Assembly: GCF_932526225.1 (NCBI RefSeq) | Contig: NC_064043.1 | Location: forward strand, 15,066,085 to 15,130,084 | Direction: 5' to 3' | DNA: 64,000 nt | DNA from: Nematostella vectensis | Lineage: Eukaryota; Cnidaria; Anthozoa; Actiniaria; Edwardsiidae | Shown: positions 57,801 to 64,000 of the stretch, piece by piece | Layout of the letters: every line of letters begins with the position of its first letter | Numbering within the stretch: the first letter of the stretch is position 1 | Program-made: the position numbers and the translations under genes | The notes under the pieces: model-generated | What the model saw: only the letters and a program-made list of their open reading frames with translations | Database searches by the model: none | What the model was told of the DNA's origin: nothing

Positions 57801-59035
57801 AATCCCCAACACCCTTAGTAAGATAGAGGCGACGTTTTTTTATATCAATAATGCATTTGCTATTAAAATGTACCTCAAGCTCTTCCCTGTCAAAGAGGGA
57901 CTTGATGGGTGACGGCTTGATAGCTGCTGTCATTAACTGGTGCAATGAAAACGTATTACCAGCCTCATCCCCTCCCTGGTGAGTAAGGATTTGTCGCAGG
58001 TTATCTTGGCGGCTGAAGAGGACACGTGCTGCTTTTAGAAGCCCAAGGTTGATCTGCTGCTGACGAAGCAATGCAGTGTCCACATCTTCTTCTGGAATGA
58101 CATGGTAAACCGTTCATTAAAAGCGAAGCGATCAGGATTAAAATAAGATAAAGACAGACTGAGAAATGGTTAGACAGAAGGATAGACAGACAGAATGATT
58201 TCACACTACCCACATCAAAACTTGTGCTGCAATAACACCCATTGCTTTAACTTTGGTGGCTTTACACCCCTTGCTTTACCTTTGTAGCCACCAAATACAT
58301 TGCTTTACCTTTGCAGACACCACACAAGTTGCCTTAACTTTGCAGACACCACACATATTACCATTATTCATTATATGTAGATATCATACCTATTGGTTTA
58401 CCTTTGTCGAGACCACACTCTATGTTTTACCTTTGCTGGTGTCAGGTCTGTTGGGTCTGGTCCTGTTGGAATCCTCATCTCCTGGGGGCGTAGGTAACAC
58501 AAAATCCTGAGCAGGAGGCTCGACAGTCTTGCGCCTTCCTGTGCCGGCAAGTCGGACTAGCGACGCCCAGATCCCAATTGCTGCCTCAGACATGGGCAGA
58601 TATTCGACTGAAAATGGGAATACTGGCACCTGAAAACAACGACAGATTGATTTTTGGATTCTTTAACTAATTCCTAGTTTACCTGGAAGTTTCCTGTGCT
58701 TACCGCTTTCAGCTGAGAGATTGGACATATCTTGGGCTTGCTGTGGTTTTTGGACTGCACGGTAACTTTACCGTTTGGCGCAATACGGCTAACGGTGCCC
58801 AGACCCCAATCCTTATGGGTTACCAGTCCACCAAGACGAGGCCGACTGTCGACGCCACCAATGACCGCAAGCACGGCCATCACAGGGCCCTGGGCCGAGG
58901 GGTCATCAAATGCTTCGCTAGGGATCTGTGGAGTTTTCATCAGGGTACTTACATGAAAATATCTCATCGCCTTTTACATTTTTGTTTTATATATATTTTA
59001 AATTAAATTTTTCCATGTTTTAAGCGCGTTAACTA

Positions 59036-59114
<79 letters not shown>

Positions 59115-62100
59115 GTTATTGTTATTGTTATTTTGTATCATCACTTCTCAATAACCTAAAAACCCTTAAGGAAAATTTAATTGGAATGAAAAATGTCCAT
59201 AGCAAGATTCATAGATTTGATTTACACGACCTTTATTATTAGGATTCCATCGTTTTCTGATGGGTGCTAAAGAATTCCTTTGCTATGCTGGTTGGTGACA
59301 TTGATCGTATTCGTATTCTAACTGGCCCTTCTCAAAAGGTAGCCACGGAAGCATGCGCCGCACTGAAACGCTCGTTCTAATTTTGAAAATGCAAATCATA
59401 AGACTGTCAGATTAGACAGAGATGCTTTCTAACCTGTGCTGGCTCTCCTTCCTCACTTTCTCCTGGCGATGACGTCATAAGGGCTATGCCACCAAGCCTC
59501 TGGCTGATGAAGGTATTAATGGGCTGGTTCCAGTCATCAAGAGAGTGGAGTCTGCGCAGTAGAGCTACCAATTCCTCGGCAACTGTACTGCTGTAGGTTG
59601 CAGAGATCGAAGCTGGGGCCTTCGGCTTTCTGCGACCACGCCTTCCTTTCTCGCCTTTAAATAGCAATAGTAATAATTATCACGACTATCAAAATATTTT
59701 CCATGATTGTGGCAATTGTAGCTAAGTTAGATGGGAACACTAGGGATGGCGTTTAATGAAAACTTAACTAGTTATGGATCACTTCACCTATCTGGAACAA
59801 GTAGGACGATATCATCATCCTACGATTTACGTTATCGATGTTCGTTTATCGTCTATGATTTAACATCGTGGACGATTTATGTTACGATTTACGACTACGA
59901 TTTACGTTACGATTTACATTTTCGTTTTTGATCTATAATGGATCCGAATGTTGGACCACTTTTCACGGTAAAACAGCTGAGCATCCCATCTCAACATGTT
60001 ACCGTTTTATTTCAAGATCATACCGAGGAAGGAAGTTATATCTCATGCGTTTCTCTATGCGAGGGATCACATTCGCAGAGGCGCGACGTTGAAGACTATC
60101 ACAAGCCAAAAAAGTATTTTCGCGACAAAAATGACTAATGAATAGCCTTCAAAATTCCTTTTTCTCAAGCAAATTACACGAGGACAGATACGAAAATAAA
60201 ATCTAAATATAATTCAAATACTTTTGCTGTAGTTTAATTTTAATGTAGCGCGCGTCACATTAATAAAGTGTATATATTTCTGATCAAGTGTTCTTACCGG
60301 CACTGTGTAATATTGGTAATGTTCCAGTGCATGCCATTAAAACTTTTCCAAGCAAAGCAAAAAGCTTCTCCACCAGATCATCCATCCTTGCCAAGTCTTT
60401 CCTCTTTTCCCAAGACGATAGCACTGTCCGTAGCAACCGCAGCGCCAAGACCTAGTCAGTAACAGATAATATCAATATAAGCGCAAATCAATAGGACCAT
60501 GAAGTCCCAGGAGATCTGCATTTGTGTCGGACATATTCTTGCTCACACTTGCAAATAAACCGTTGTATTTCATTTATAAACAATAACCAAGGAGTGGTTG
60601 ATCAACATTCTTTACGTTCCGAGAGTTTCTCTTTAATAGGGAATCAATGGTAGACCAGTGCGTTTGATCATTAGCGTACGGGGCCTATTTTCACAGGTGG
60701 TACAGTGTGTTAACCAGTTAGAGATAACCCCTTAATTTTTTTTACAAAATTTCTTTTCATGTTGATGACAGGATAGCCCCTCACCCGTCTCGGTAGATGA
60801 CTCCTCACCCGTCTCGGTAGATGACTCCTCACCCGTCTCGGTAGGTGACCAGTCACCTGTCTGGGTAGGTGACCCCCCACCTGTCCCGGTAGGTGACCCC
60901 TCACCTGTCTCGGTAGGTGACCCCCCACCTGTCTCGGTAGATGACCCCTCACCTGTCTCGGTAGATGACCCCTCACCTGTCCCGGTAGGTGACCCCTCAC
61001 CTGTCTCAGTAGATGACCCCTCACCTGTCTCGGTAGGTGACCCCTCACCTGTCTCAGTAGATGACCCCTCACCTGTCTCGGTAGGTGACCCCCCACCTGT
61101 CTCGGTAGATGACCCCTCACCTGTCTCGGTAGGTGACCCCTCACCTGTCTCAGTAGATGACCCCTCACCCGTCTCGGTAGATGACTCCTCACCCGTCTCG
61201 GTAGGTGACCAGTCACCTGTCTGGGTAGGTGACCCCCCACCTGTCCCGGTAGGTGACCCCTCACCTGTCTCGGTAGGTGACCCCCCACCTGTCTCGGTAG
61301 ATGACCCCTCACCTGTCTCGGTAGATGACCCCTCACCTGTCCCGGTAGGTGACCCCTCACCTGTCTCAGTAGATGACCCCTCACCTGTCTCGGTAGGTGA
61401 CCCCTCACCTGTCTCAGTAGATGACCCCTCACCTGTCTCGGTAGGTGACCCCCCACCTGTCTCGGTAGATGACCCCTCACCTGTCTCGGTAGGTGACCCC
61501 TCACCTGTCTCGGTAGGTGACCCCCCACCTGTCCCGGAAGGTGACCCCTCACCTGTCTCGGTAGGTGACCCCTCACCTGTCTCAGTAGATGACCCCTCAC
61601 CTGTCTGGGTAGGTGACCCCTCACCTGTCTCGGTAGGTGACCCCTCACCTGTCTCAGTAGATGACCCCTCACCTGTCTCGGTAGGTGACCCCTCACCTGT
61701 CTCAGTAGATGACCGCTCACCTGTCTCGGTAGATGACCCCTCACCTGTCTCGGTAGATTACCCCTCACCTGTCTCGGTAGGTGACCACTCACCTGTCTCA
61801 GTAGATGACCCCTCACCTGTCTCGGTAGGTGACCCCTCACCTGTCTCAGTAGATGACCCCTCACCTGTCTCGGTAGGTGACCCCTCACCTGTCTCGGTAG
61901 GTGACCCCTCACCTGTCTCGGTAGGTGACCCCCCACCTGTCCCGGAAGGTGACCCCTCACCTGTCTCAGTAGATGACCCCTCACCTGTCTCGGTAGGTGA
62001 CCCCTCACCTGTCTCGGTAGGTGACCCCTCACCTGTCTCGGTAGGTGACCCCTCACCTGTCTCGGTAGGTGACCCCTCACCTGTCTCAGTAGATGACCCC

Positions 62101-63886
62101 TCACCTGTCTCAGTAGATGACCGCTCACCTGTCCCGGTAGGTGACCCCTCACCTGTCTCGGTAGGTGACCCCTCACCTGTCTCGGTAGATGACCCCTCAC
62201 CTGTCTCGGTAGATGACCCCTCACCTGTCCCGGTAGGTGACCCTTCACCTGTCCCGGTAGGTGACCCCTCACCTGTCTCGGTAGGTGACCCCTCACCTGT
62301 CTCGGTAGGTGACCCCTCACCTGTCTCGGTAGGTGACCCCTCACCTGTCTCGGTAGGTGACCCCCCACCTGTCCCGGAAGGTGACCCCTCACCTGTCTCG
62401 GTAGGTGACCCCTCACCTGTCTCGGTAGATGACCCCTCACCTGTCTCGGTAGGTGACCCCTCACCTGTCTCGGTAGGTGACCCCTCACCTGTCTCGGTAG
62501 ATTACCCCTCACCTGTCTCGGTAGATTACCCCTCACCTGTCTCGGTAGGTGACCACTCACCTGTCTGGGTAGATGACCCCTCACCTGCCTCGGTAGATGA
62601 CCCCTCACCTGTCTCGGTAGGTGACCCCTCACCTGTCTGGGTAGATGACCCCTCACCTATCCCGGTAGATGACCCCTCACCTGTCTCGGTAGGTGACCCC
62701 TCACCTGTCTCGGTAGATGACCCCTCACCTGTCTCGGTAGATTACCCCTCACCTGTCTCGGTAGGTGACCACTCACCTGTCTGGGTAGATGACCCCTCAC
62801 CTGCCTCGGTAGATGACCCCTCACCTGTCTCGGTAGGTGACCCCTCACCTGTCTGGGTAGATGACCCCTCACCTATCCCGGTAGATGACCCCTCACCTGT
62901 CTCGGTAGGTGACCCCTCACCTGTCTCGGTAGATGACCCCTCACCTATCCCGGTAGGTTACCCCTCACCTGTCTCGGTAGGTGACCCCTCACCTGTCTGG
63001 GTAGATTACCCCTCACCTGTCTCGGGAGATGACCCCTCACCTGTCTCGGTAGATGACCCCTCACCTGTCTCGGTAGGTAACCCCTCACCTGTCTCGGTAG
63101 ATGACCCTCACCTGTCTCGGTAGATGACCCTCACCTGTCTCGTAGGTGACCCCCCACCTGTCTCGGTAGATGACCCCTCACCTGTCTCGTAGGTGACCCC
63201 CCACCTGTCTCGGTAGGTGACCCCTCACCTGTCTTGGTAGATGACCCCTCACCTGTCTGGGTAGATGACCCCTCACCTGTCTCGGTAGGTGACCCCTCAC
63301 CTGTCTCGGTAGGTGACCCCTCACCTGTCTCGGTATGTGACCCCTCACCTGTCTCGGTAGATGACCCCTCACCTGTCTCGGTAGGTGACCCCTCACCTGT
63401 CTCGGTAGATGACCCCTCACCTGTCTCGGTAGATGACCCTCACCTGTCTCGTAGGTGACCCCCACCTGTCTGGATAGATGACCCCTCACCTGTCTCGTAG
63501 GTGACCCCCCACCTGTCTCGGTAGGTGACCCCTCACCTGTCTTGGTAGATGACCCCTCACCTGTCTCGGTAGGTGACCCCTCACCTGTCTTGGTAGATGA
63601 CCCCTCACCTGTCTCGGTAGGTGACCCCTCACCTGTCTCGGTAGGTGACCCCTCACCTGTCTCAGTAGATGACCCCTCACCTGTCTCGGTAGGTGACTTG
63701 CTGATACTGCTGCAGGCACATCCTCATTAGGCAGGGTGCCACTCATCATCCGCAGGAGTAGGTCCACCCACTGTTGAGTACTGAGGGCCATACACATGGC
63801 TGGGGTGATTGCTACACTGCGCACAAACCCAAGTTTGGCCCAATCACGGTACTGCTGATAGAGGACCGCCTCGTACCTTTCGCCAG
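30002..63886 (-). CDS. HERC2: HERC2 giant E3 ubiquitin ligase, 3' part (35 exons)
   Basis: Exons in transcript order: 63886-63681, 60451-60298, 59654-59434, 58925-58683, 58629-58431, 58091-57874, 57036-56707, 53205-52924, 52558-52447, 52212-51993, 51703-51370, 51115-50918, 49814-49533, 49309-48993, 48469-48292, 47572-47319, 47056-46912, 46301-45567, 45200-45054, 44802-44484, 43810-43566, 43261-43136, 42902-42631, 38076-37878, 37494-37280, 36901-36624, 36018-35865, 34850-34616, 34312-34019, 33808-33725, 33485-33276, 32923-32675, 31329-31132, 30849-30553, 30217-30002. Phases agree at every join; about 2,790 residues, the C-terminal 58% of a protein near 4,800 aa in vertebrates. All joins are GT-AG except one GC-AG (donor at 33274-33275). 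HERC2 is a nuclear/centrosomal ligase in DNA-damage signalling. The 5' part lies beyond the window; the upstream limit of the first exon is least certain. Confidence 0.95.
30925..31131 (-). repeat. HERC2: Intronic copies of the end of exon 31329-31132 with its donor site
   Basis: Exon end CACCGACTTCACGAATTTG + ATCAACAG|GTGAGTTAAC is followed by about five degraded copies (ACCGACTTCCTGAGTTTGAT, CTGTAG|GTAAGT; ACCGACTTTATGAGTTTGAT, CAG|GTAAGT; and three more). Several copies keep a strong donor. Confidence 0.88.
31395..32630. repeat. HERC2 intronic minisatellite, 21-bp unit, about 58 copies
   Basis: Unit catatggatagttgtgattg plus g. Because 21 is a multiple of three and the unit lacks stops in most frames, it gives long open frames on both strands (for example MDSCDWH heptads); these are artefacts of the repeat. 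Not derived from exon sequence; it looks like expansion of intronic sequence just after the donor at 32673. Confidence 0.95.
34019..38076 (-). CDS. HERC2: HERC2 exons: RCC1-like domain 3
   Basis: Exons 38076-37878 ([20 protein letters not shown]), 37494-37280 ([20 protein letters not shown]), 36901-36624, 36018-35865, 34850-34616 and the start of 34312-34019 form the third seven-blade propeller, ending [16 protein letters not shown]. The remainder of 34312-34019 ([20 protein letters not shown]) links to HECT. Three of these exons (38076-37878, 36018-35865, 34850-34616) are followed by intronic copies of their own 3' ends. Confidence 0.95.
34383..34615 (-). repeat. HERC2: Intronic copies of the end of exon 34850-34616 with its donor site
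   Basis: The exon ends ATAGCTCGACCACGCC + TAGTCACCGCCTTACAG|GTAATA. The intron repeats this string about five more times; two copies are nearly exact and the others read AACAG|GTGATA. They alternate in a higher-order pattern of about 78 bp. Each copy carries a donor-like site. Confidence 0.92.
35410..35864 (-). repeat. HERC2: 53-bp intronic repeat carrying the donor of exon 36018-35865
   Basis: About eight copies, 53 bp apart (35471, 35524). Each contains ATGTACACTTG|GTAAGC on the minus strand, equal to the exon end GTGTACACTTG|GTAAGA, plus intronic sequence (CAAACGTATTGTATCAGAGG). Confidence 0.93.
36940..37170. repeat. Degenerate about 28-bp repeat in HERC2 intron
   Basis: Copies around 'gaacacatccggtaaacaag' and 'aaagcact', then 'gaacagcacattctaaaacc'. 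Intronic only; does not match the flanking exons. Confidence 0.7.
37810..37877 (-). repeat. HERC2: Intronic copy of the end of exon 38076-37878
   Basis: About 45 bp at 37813-37857 (ccttgccttcagctgtgaca on +) repeats the last about 45 nt of the exon with several substitutions; the copied donor has decayed from AAG|GTGAG to AAG|GCGAA. Confidence 0.88.
38148..38292 (+). mobile_element. tRNA-type SINE, left part (split by the MULE)
   Basis: Begins about catgacctagtgtggtagcg. It has an A-box-like GTGGTAGCGAGTCGG and a B-box-like GGGTTTGAACC spaced as in tRNA-derived SINEs. It is interrupted at the 9-bp MULE duplication and continues at 42188. Confidence 0.6.
38284..38292. repeat. MULE 9-bp target-site duplication, left (GGTCCCGTC)
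   Basis: Exact copy at 42188-42196. Nine base pairs is typical of Mutator-like transposition. Confidence 0.92.
38293..38475 (+). repeat. MULE left terminal inverted repeat
   Basis: About 180 bp, ending near ggatgacgtcattacctggc-like sequence; the reverse complement is at about 42005-42187. It includes several copies of AACGGTCGTTG-type subrepeats (aacggtcgttgccaattata; acggtcgttgtcattcctga). Confidence 0.88.
39058..41996 (-). CDS. MULE transposase with SWIM zinc finger, one intron
   Basis: Two exons: 41996-40219 and 39844-39058 (donor CAAAG|GTCAGT, acceptor TTTTTTTCAG|C), joining in phase; 854 residues, intact. An N-terminal zinc-finger-like segment (about 105-165: [31 protein letters not shown]1 type) probably binds the ends. 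The MULE catalytic core starts near residue 300: FVDAT (first Asp), [14 protein letters not shown] (second Asp), [15 protein letters not shown], then NHTNNFAEA (Glu). The second exon carries [18 protein letters not shown], followed by a basic nuclear-type tail ([24 protein letters not shown]). Expected role: cut-and-paste transposition. Confidence 0.92.
42005..42187 (-). repeat. MULE right terminal inverted repeat
   Basis: Inverse of the left repeat, with a few substitutions (tgtatgacgtcattac shared). The transposase ATG (41996) begins just inside it, so the repeat probably supplies the promoter. Confidence 0.88.
42188..42250 (+). mobile_element. tRNA-type SINE, right part
   Basis: After the second target duplication the sequence tctctaacctgaattgaggg...acgggaccacttgggac appears to continue the SINE body interrupted at 38292. 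The outer end is not defined. Confidence 0.45.
42631..45200 (-). CDS. HERC2: HERC2 exons between RCC1-like domains 2 and 3
   Basis: Exons 45200-45054 ([23 protein letters not shown]), 44802-44484 ([34 protein letters not shown]), 43810-43566 ([20 protein letters not shown]), 43261-43136 ([20 protein letters not shown]) and 42902-42631 ([31 protein letters not shown]) match the vertebrate order. The WGWRFTVYP block resembles the B30.2/zinc-binding-like fold annotated in related large ligases, but I do not assign it firmly. Confidence 0.92.
44139..44264. repeat. 42-bp tandem repeat, 3 copies, HERC2 intron
   Basis: Unit starting tactacatactaaatgattc (44139, 44181, 44223). Intronic sequence only. 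Confidence 0.9.
44953..45053 (-). repeat. HERC2: Single intronic copy of the end of exon 45200-45054 with a working-looking donor
   Basis: The intron contains AACACCTCGGGTGTGGTCAAG|GTAGGG with the donor after 44960, a copy of the exon end AACACCTCGGGTGTGGTCAAG|GTAGGA about 94 bp upstream. The copied coding part (ENNTSGVVK-like) differs a little. Confidence 0.9.
45567..49814 (-). CDS. HERC2: HERC2 exons: RCC1-like domain 2 and following linker
   Basis: Exons 49814-49533 (end: [19 protein letters not shown]), 49309-48993, 48469-48292, 47572-47319, 47056-46912 and the start of 46301-45567 encode a seven-blade propeller with repeated WGxGxxGxLG and VACGxxHS phrases (for example [41 protein letters not shown]-like [14 protein letters not shown]). 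The rest of exon 46301-45567 (735 nt, the largest) is the linker with [11 protein letters not shown] and [20 protein letters not shown]. Confidence 0.95.
46605..46700. repeat. Short tandem duplication in HERC2 intron
   Basis: Two copies of a 44-bp unit with ctagccctgccaaaagcccc and tgtgcgccacc; intron 46302-46911 otherwise holds C/A-rich sequence and nothing recognised. Confidence 0.8.
47745..48291 (-). repeat. HERC2: 32-bp intronic minisatellite built from the end and donor of exon 48469-48292
   Basis: About 17 copies, 32 bp apart (47941, 47973). On the minus strand each reads ACACGTATCTTAAACCC + AAAAAG|GTAAGGGCC. The exon itself ends ACGCATCTTAAACCC + AAAAAG|GTAAGGGCC. Almost every unit keeps a perfect donor. 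Confidence 0.96.
49533..51703 (-). CDS. HERC2: HERC2 exons: DOC/APC10-like domain
   Basis: The second half of exon 51703-51370 ([33 protein letters not shown]), exon 51115-50918 ([34 protein letters not shown]) and the first part of 49814-49533 ([20 protein letters not shown]) make the beta-sandwich DOC domain related to APC10. This part of HERC proteins is thought to contribute to substrate or partner binding. The 49814-49533 exon continues with a basic RRKR linker into RCC1-like domain 2. Confidence 0.92.
50105..50880. repeat. 60-bp intronic minisatellite, about 13 copies
   Basis: Unit 'gggcccgtaacgtatgtcac' + 'acaacaacatgggatcgtcc' + 'cgtgtgtcacaccacaacac'. Blocks of several units are themselves repeated (50221-50580 against 50581-50870). 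60 is a multiple of three, producing open frames on both strands that are not genes. Not exon-derived. Confidence 0.96.
51370..53205 (-). CDS. HERC2: HERC2 exons: acidic linker, Cph/MIB-HERC2-like modules and ZZ zinc finger
   Basis: Exon 53205-52924 has an acidic Ser/Asp linker then [20 protein letters not shown] and [14 protein letters not shown]; 52558-52447 gives [19 protein letters not shown]. Together these form the Cph (CUL7-like, p53-tetramer-binding in human) module. Exon 52212-51993 is a MIB/HERC2-like barrel ([40 protein letters not shown]). Exon 51703-51370 starts the ZZ finger with CDGC, CKTC, YCENC and SHRH zinc ligands and runs into the DOC domain. Confidence 0.92.
52680..52923 (-). 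repeat. HERC2: Intronic copies of the end and donor of exon 53205-52924
   Basis: Exon end GGACGGGTCATCAAG|GTACGT is followed by copies of GACGGGTCATCAAG|GTACGT at roughly 20 and 35 bp spacing, with variants TCATCCAG|GTACGT and ATCAAG|GTGCGT; about six copies. Confidence 0.92.
53225..56338. repeat. 44-bp intronic minisatellite, about 70 copies, 3.1 kb
   Basis: Unit ctgacaatgacgataacgag + gaagacagttggaaacacag + taca. On the HERC2 strand each unit has a pyrimidine-rich stretch then GTCATTGTCAG, an acceptor-like string. The unit lacks stop codons in all three minus frames, so frames of up to 1,152 codons result. The array ends about 20 bp before the real acceptor of exon 53205-52924. Confidence 0.97.
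56707..63886 (-). CDS. HERC2: HERC2 mid-region exons including conserved helical part and UBA-like segment
   Basis: Seven exons. The first (63886-63681) reads [20 protein letters not shown] and ends SHLPRQ at a donor lying in the first unit of a 24-bp repeat. Next come [20 protein letters not shown] and [20 protein letters not shown], matching vertebrate HERC2. Exon 58925-58683 contains a small beta-barrel-like module ([27 protein letters not shown]). Exon 57036-56707 carries a UBA-like sequence ([20 protein letters not shown] ... [10 protein letters not shown]), expected to bind ubiquitin. Pro/Lys-rich linkers between are little conserved. Confidence 0.88.
58240..58430 (-). repeat. HERC2: Degenerate intronic copies of the end and donor of exon 58629-58431
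   Basis: Exon end GACACCAGCAAAG|GTAAAACAT is followed by TCTCGACAAAG|GTAAACC, GTGTCTGCAAAG|TTAAGGC, GTGTCTGCAAAG|GTAAAGC and GTGGCTACAAAG|GTAAAGC, spaced about 35-50 bp. Confidence 0.82.
59038..59130. repeat. (TTA)n microsatellite in HERC2 intron
   Basis: About 25 perfect TTA repeats, then TTG/TTA variants. Confidence 0.97.
60766..63680 (-). repeat. HERC2: 24-bp intronic minisatellite (about 120 copies) built on the donor of exon 63886-63681
   Basis: Minus-strand unit GTCACCTACCGAGACAG|GTGAGGG. The exon itself ends AGTCACCTACCGAGACAG|GTGAGGG, so the first unit spans the exon-intron border. The array shows a higher-order repeat of about 360 bp (60,790-61,150 against 61,150-61,510). 24 is a multiple of three; the unit reads RGHLPRQV in frame with the exon. 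Confidence 0.95.
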
Positions 63887-64000
63887 CTTTGAACCGAAAG
63901 CAAGAAAAGTACCTTTTAAACAACAGAACGTTTTTGATTCAGGGTAAAATAGCATCTGCGAGCAAACAGCAGGTATTAAATGGGCAAAGCGAGGCACATG

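Noticed and set aside
59731-60138. Small plus-strand frames near 59.9 kb
   Set aside because: AT-rich simple sequence (repeated acgatttacg) in a HERC2 intron.
60710-62656. 648-codon RGHLPRQV-repeat frame
   Set aside because: Intronic 24-bp repeat. Kept only as a splice-site and intron-retention observation, not as a gene.

Overview
The window is animal nuclear DNA from an intron-rich, repeat-rich genome, most likely a cnidarian and plausibly a sea anemone such as Nematostella. The species is inferred from gene structure, protein similarity and repeat style, not proved. Gene starts and splice sites below were read by eye, and reading phase was checked across every join.

Left part (1-13.2 kb): the last ten visible exons of a plus-strand serine beta-lactamase-like gene (LACTBL1 type), whose 5' end lies outside the window. 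It is followed by a single-exon F-box protein gene on the minus strand, then intergenic DNA that ends in a degenerate tandem repeat.

Middle (13,212-28,009): a 14.8-kb Polinton/Maverick-like element (an endogenous virus-like DNA) inserted into that tandem repeat. It has 340-352 bp terminal inverted repeats and a 6-bp target duplication (ATTGTT). Its genes are a membrane/minor-capsid-like set, a probable major capsid protein, an A32/FtsK-like packaging ATPase, several small membrane proteins, a retroviral-type integrase, and on the opposite strand a polymerase B - SF1 helicase - HNH reading frame headed by a Cys-rich protein. Stops and frameshifts hit the integrase, polymerase, ATPase and other genes, so this copy is decayed.

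Right part (30.0-63.9 kb): the 3' half of HERC2 on the minus strand. Thirty-five exons, all in consistent phase, encode about 2,790 residues: a UBA-like segment, two MIB/HERC2- or Cph-like segments, ZZ, DOC/APC10, RCC1-like domains 2 and 3, and the HECT ubiquitin-ligase domain with its catalytic Cys codon at 30164-30166. A complete MULE transposon (38,293-42,187, 9-bp target duplication, 854-aa spliced transposase with a SWIM zinc finger) sits in one HERC2 intron, inside a tRNA-type SINE.

The most unusual signal is in the HERC2 introns. In nine of 34 introns the sequence just downstream of an exon is a short or long tandem repeat whose unit is a copy of the end of that exon plus its 5' splice site. 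The repeats therefore multiply a donor site from 2 to over 100 times. The same kind of copy occurs around the stop codon in the 3' UTR. Other large HERC2 intronic minisatellites (21, 44 and 60 bp units) do not copy exon sequence.
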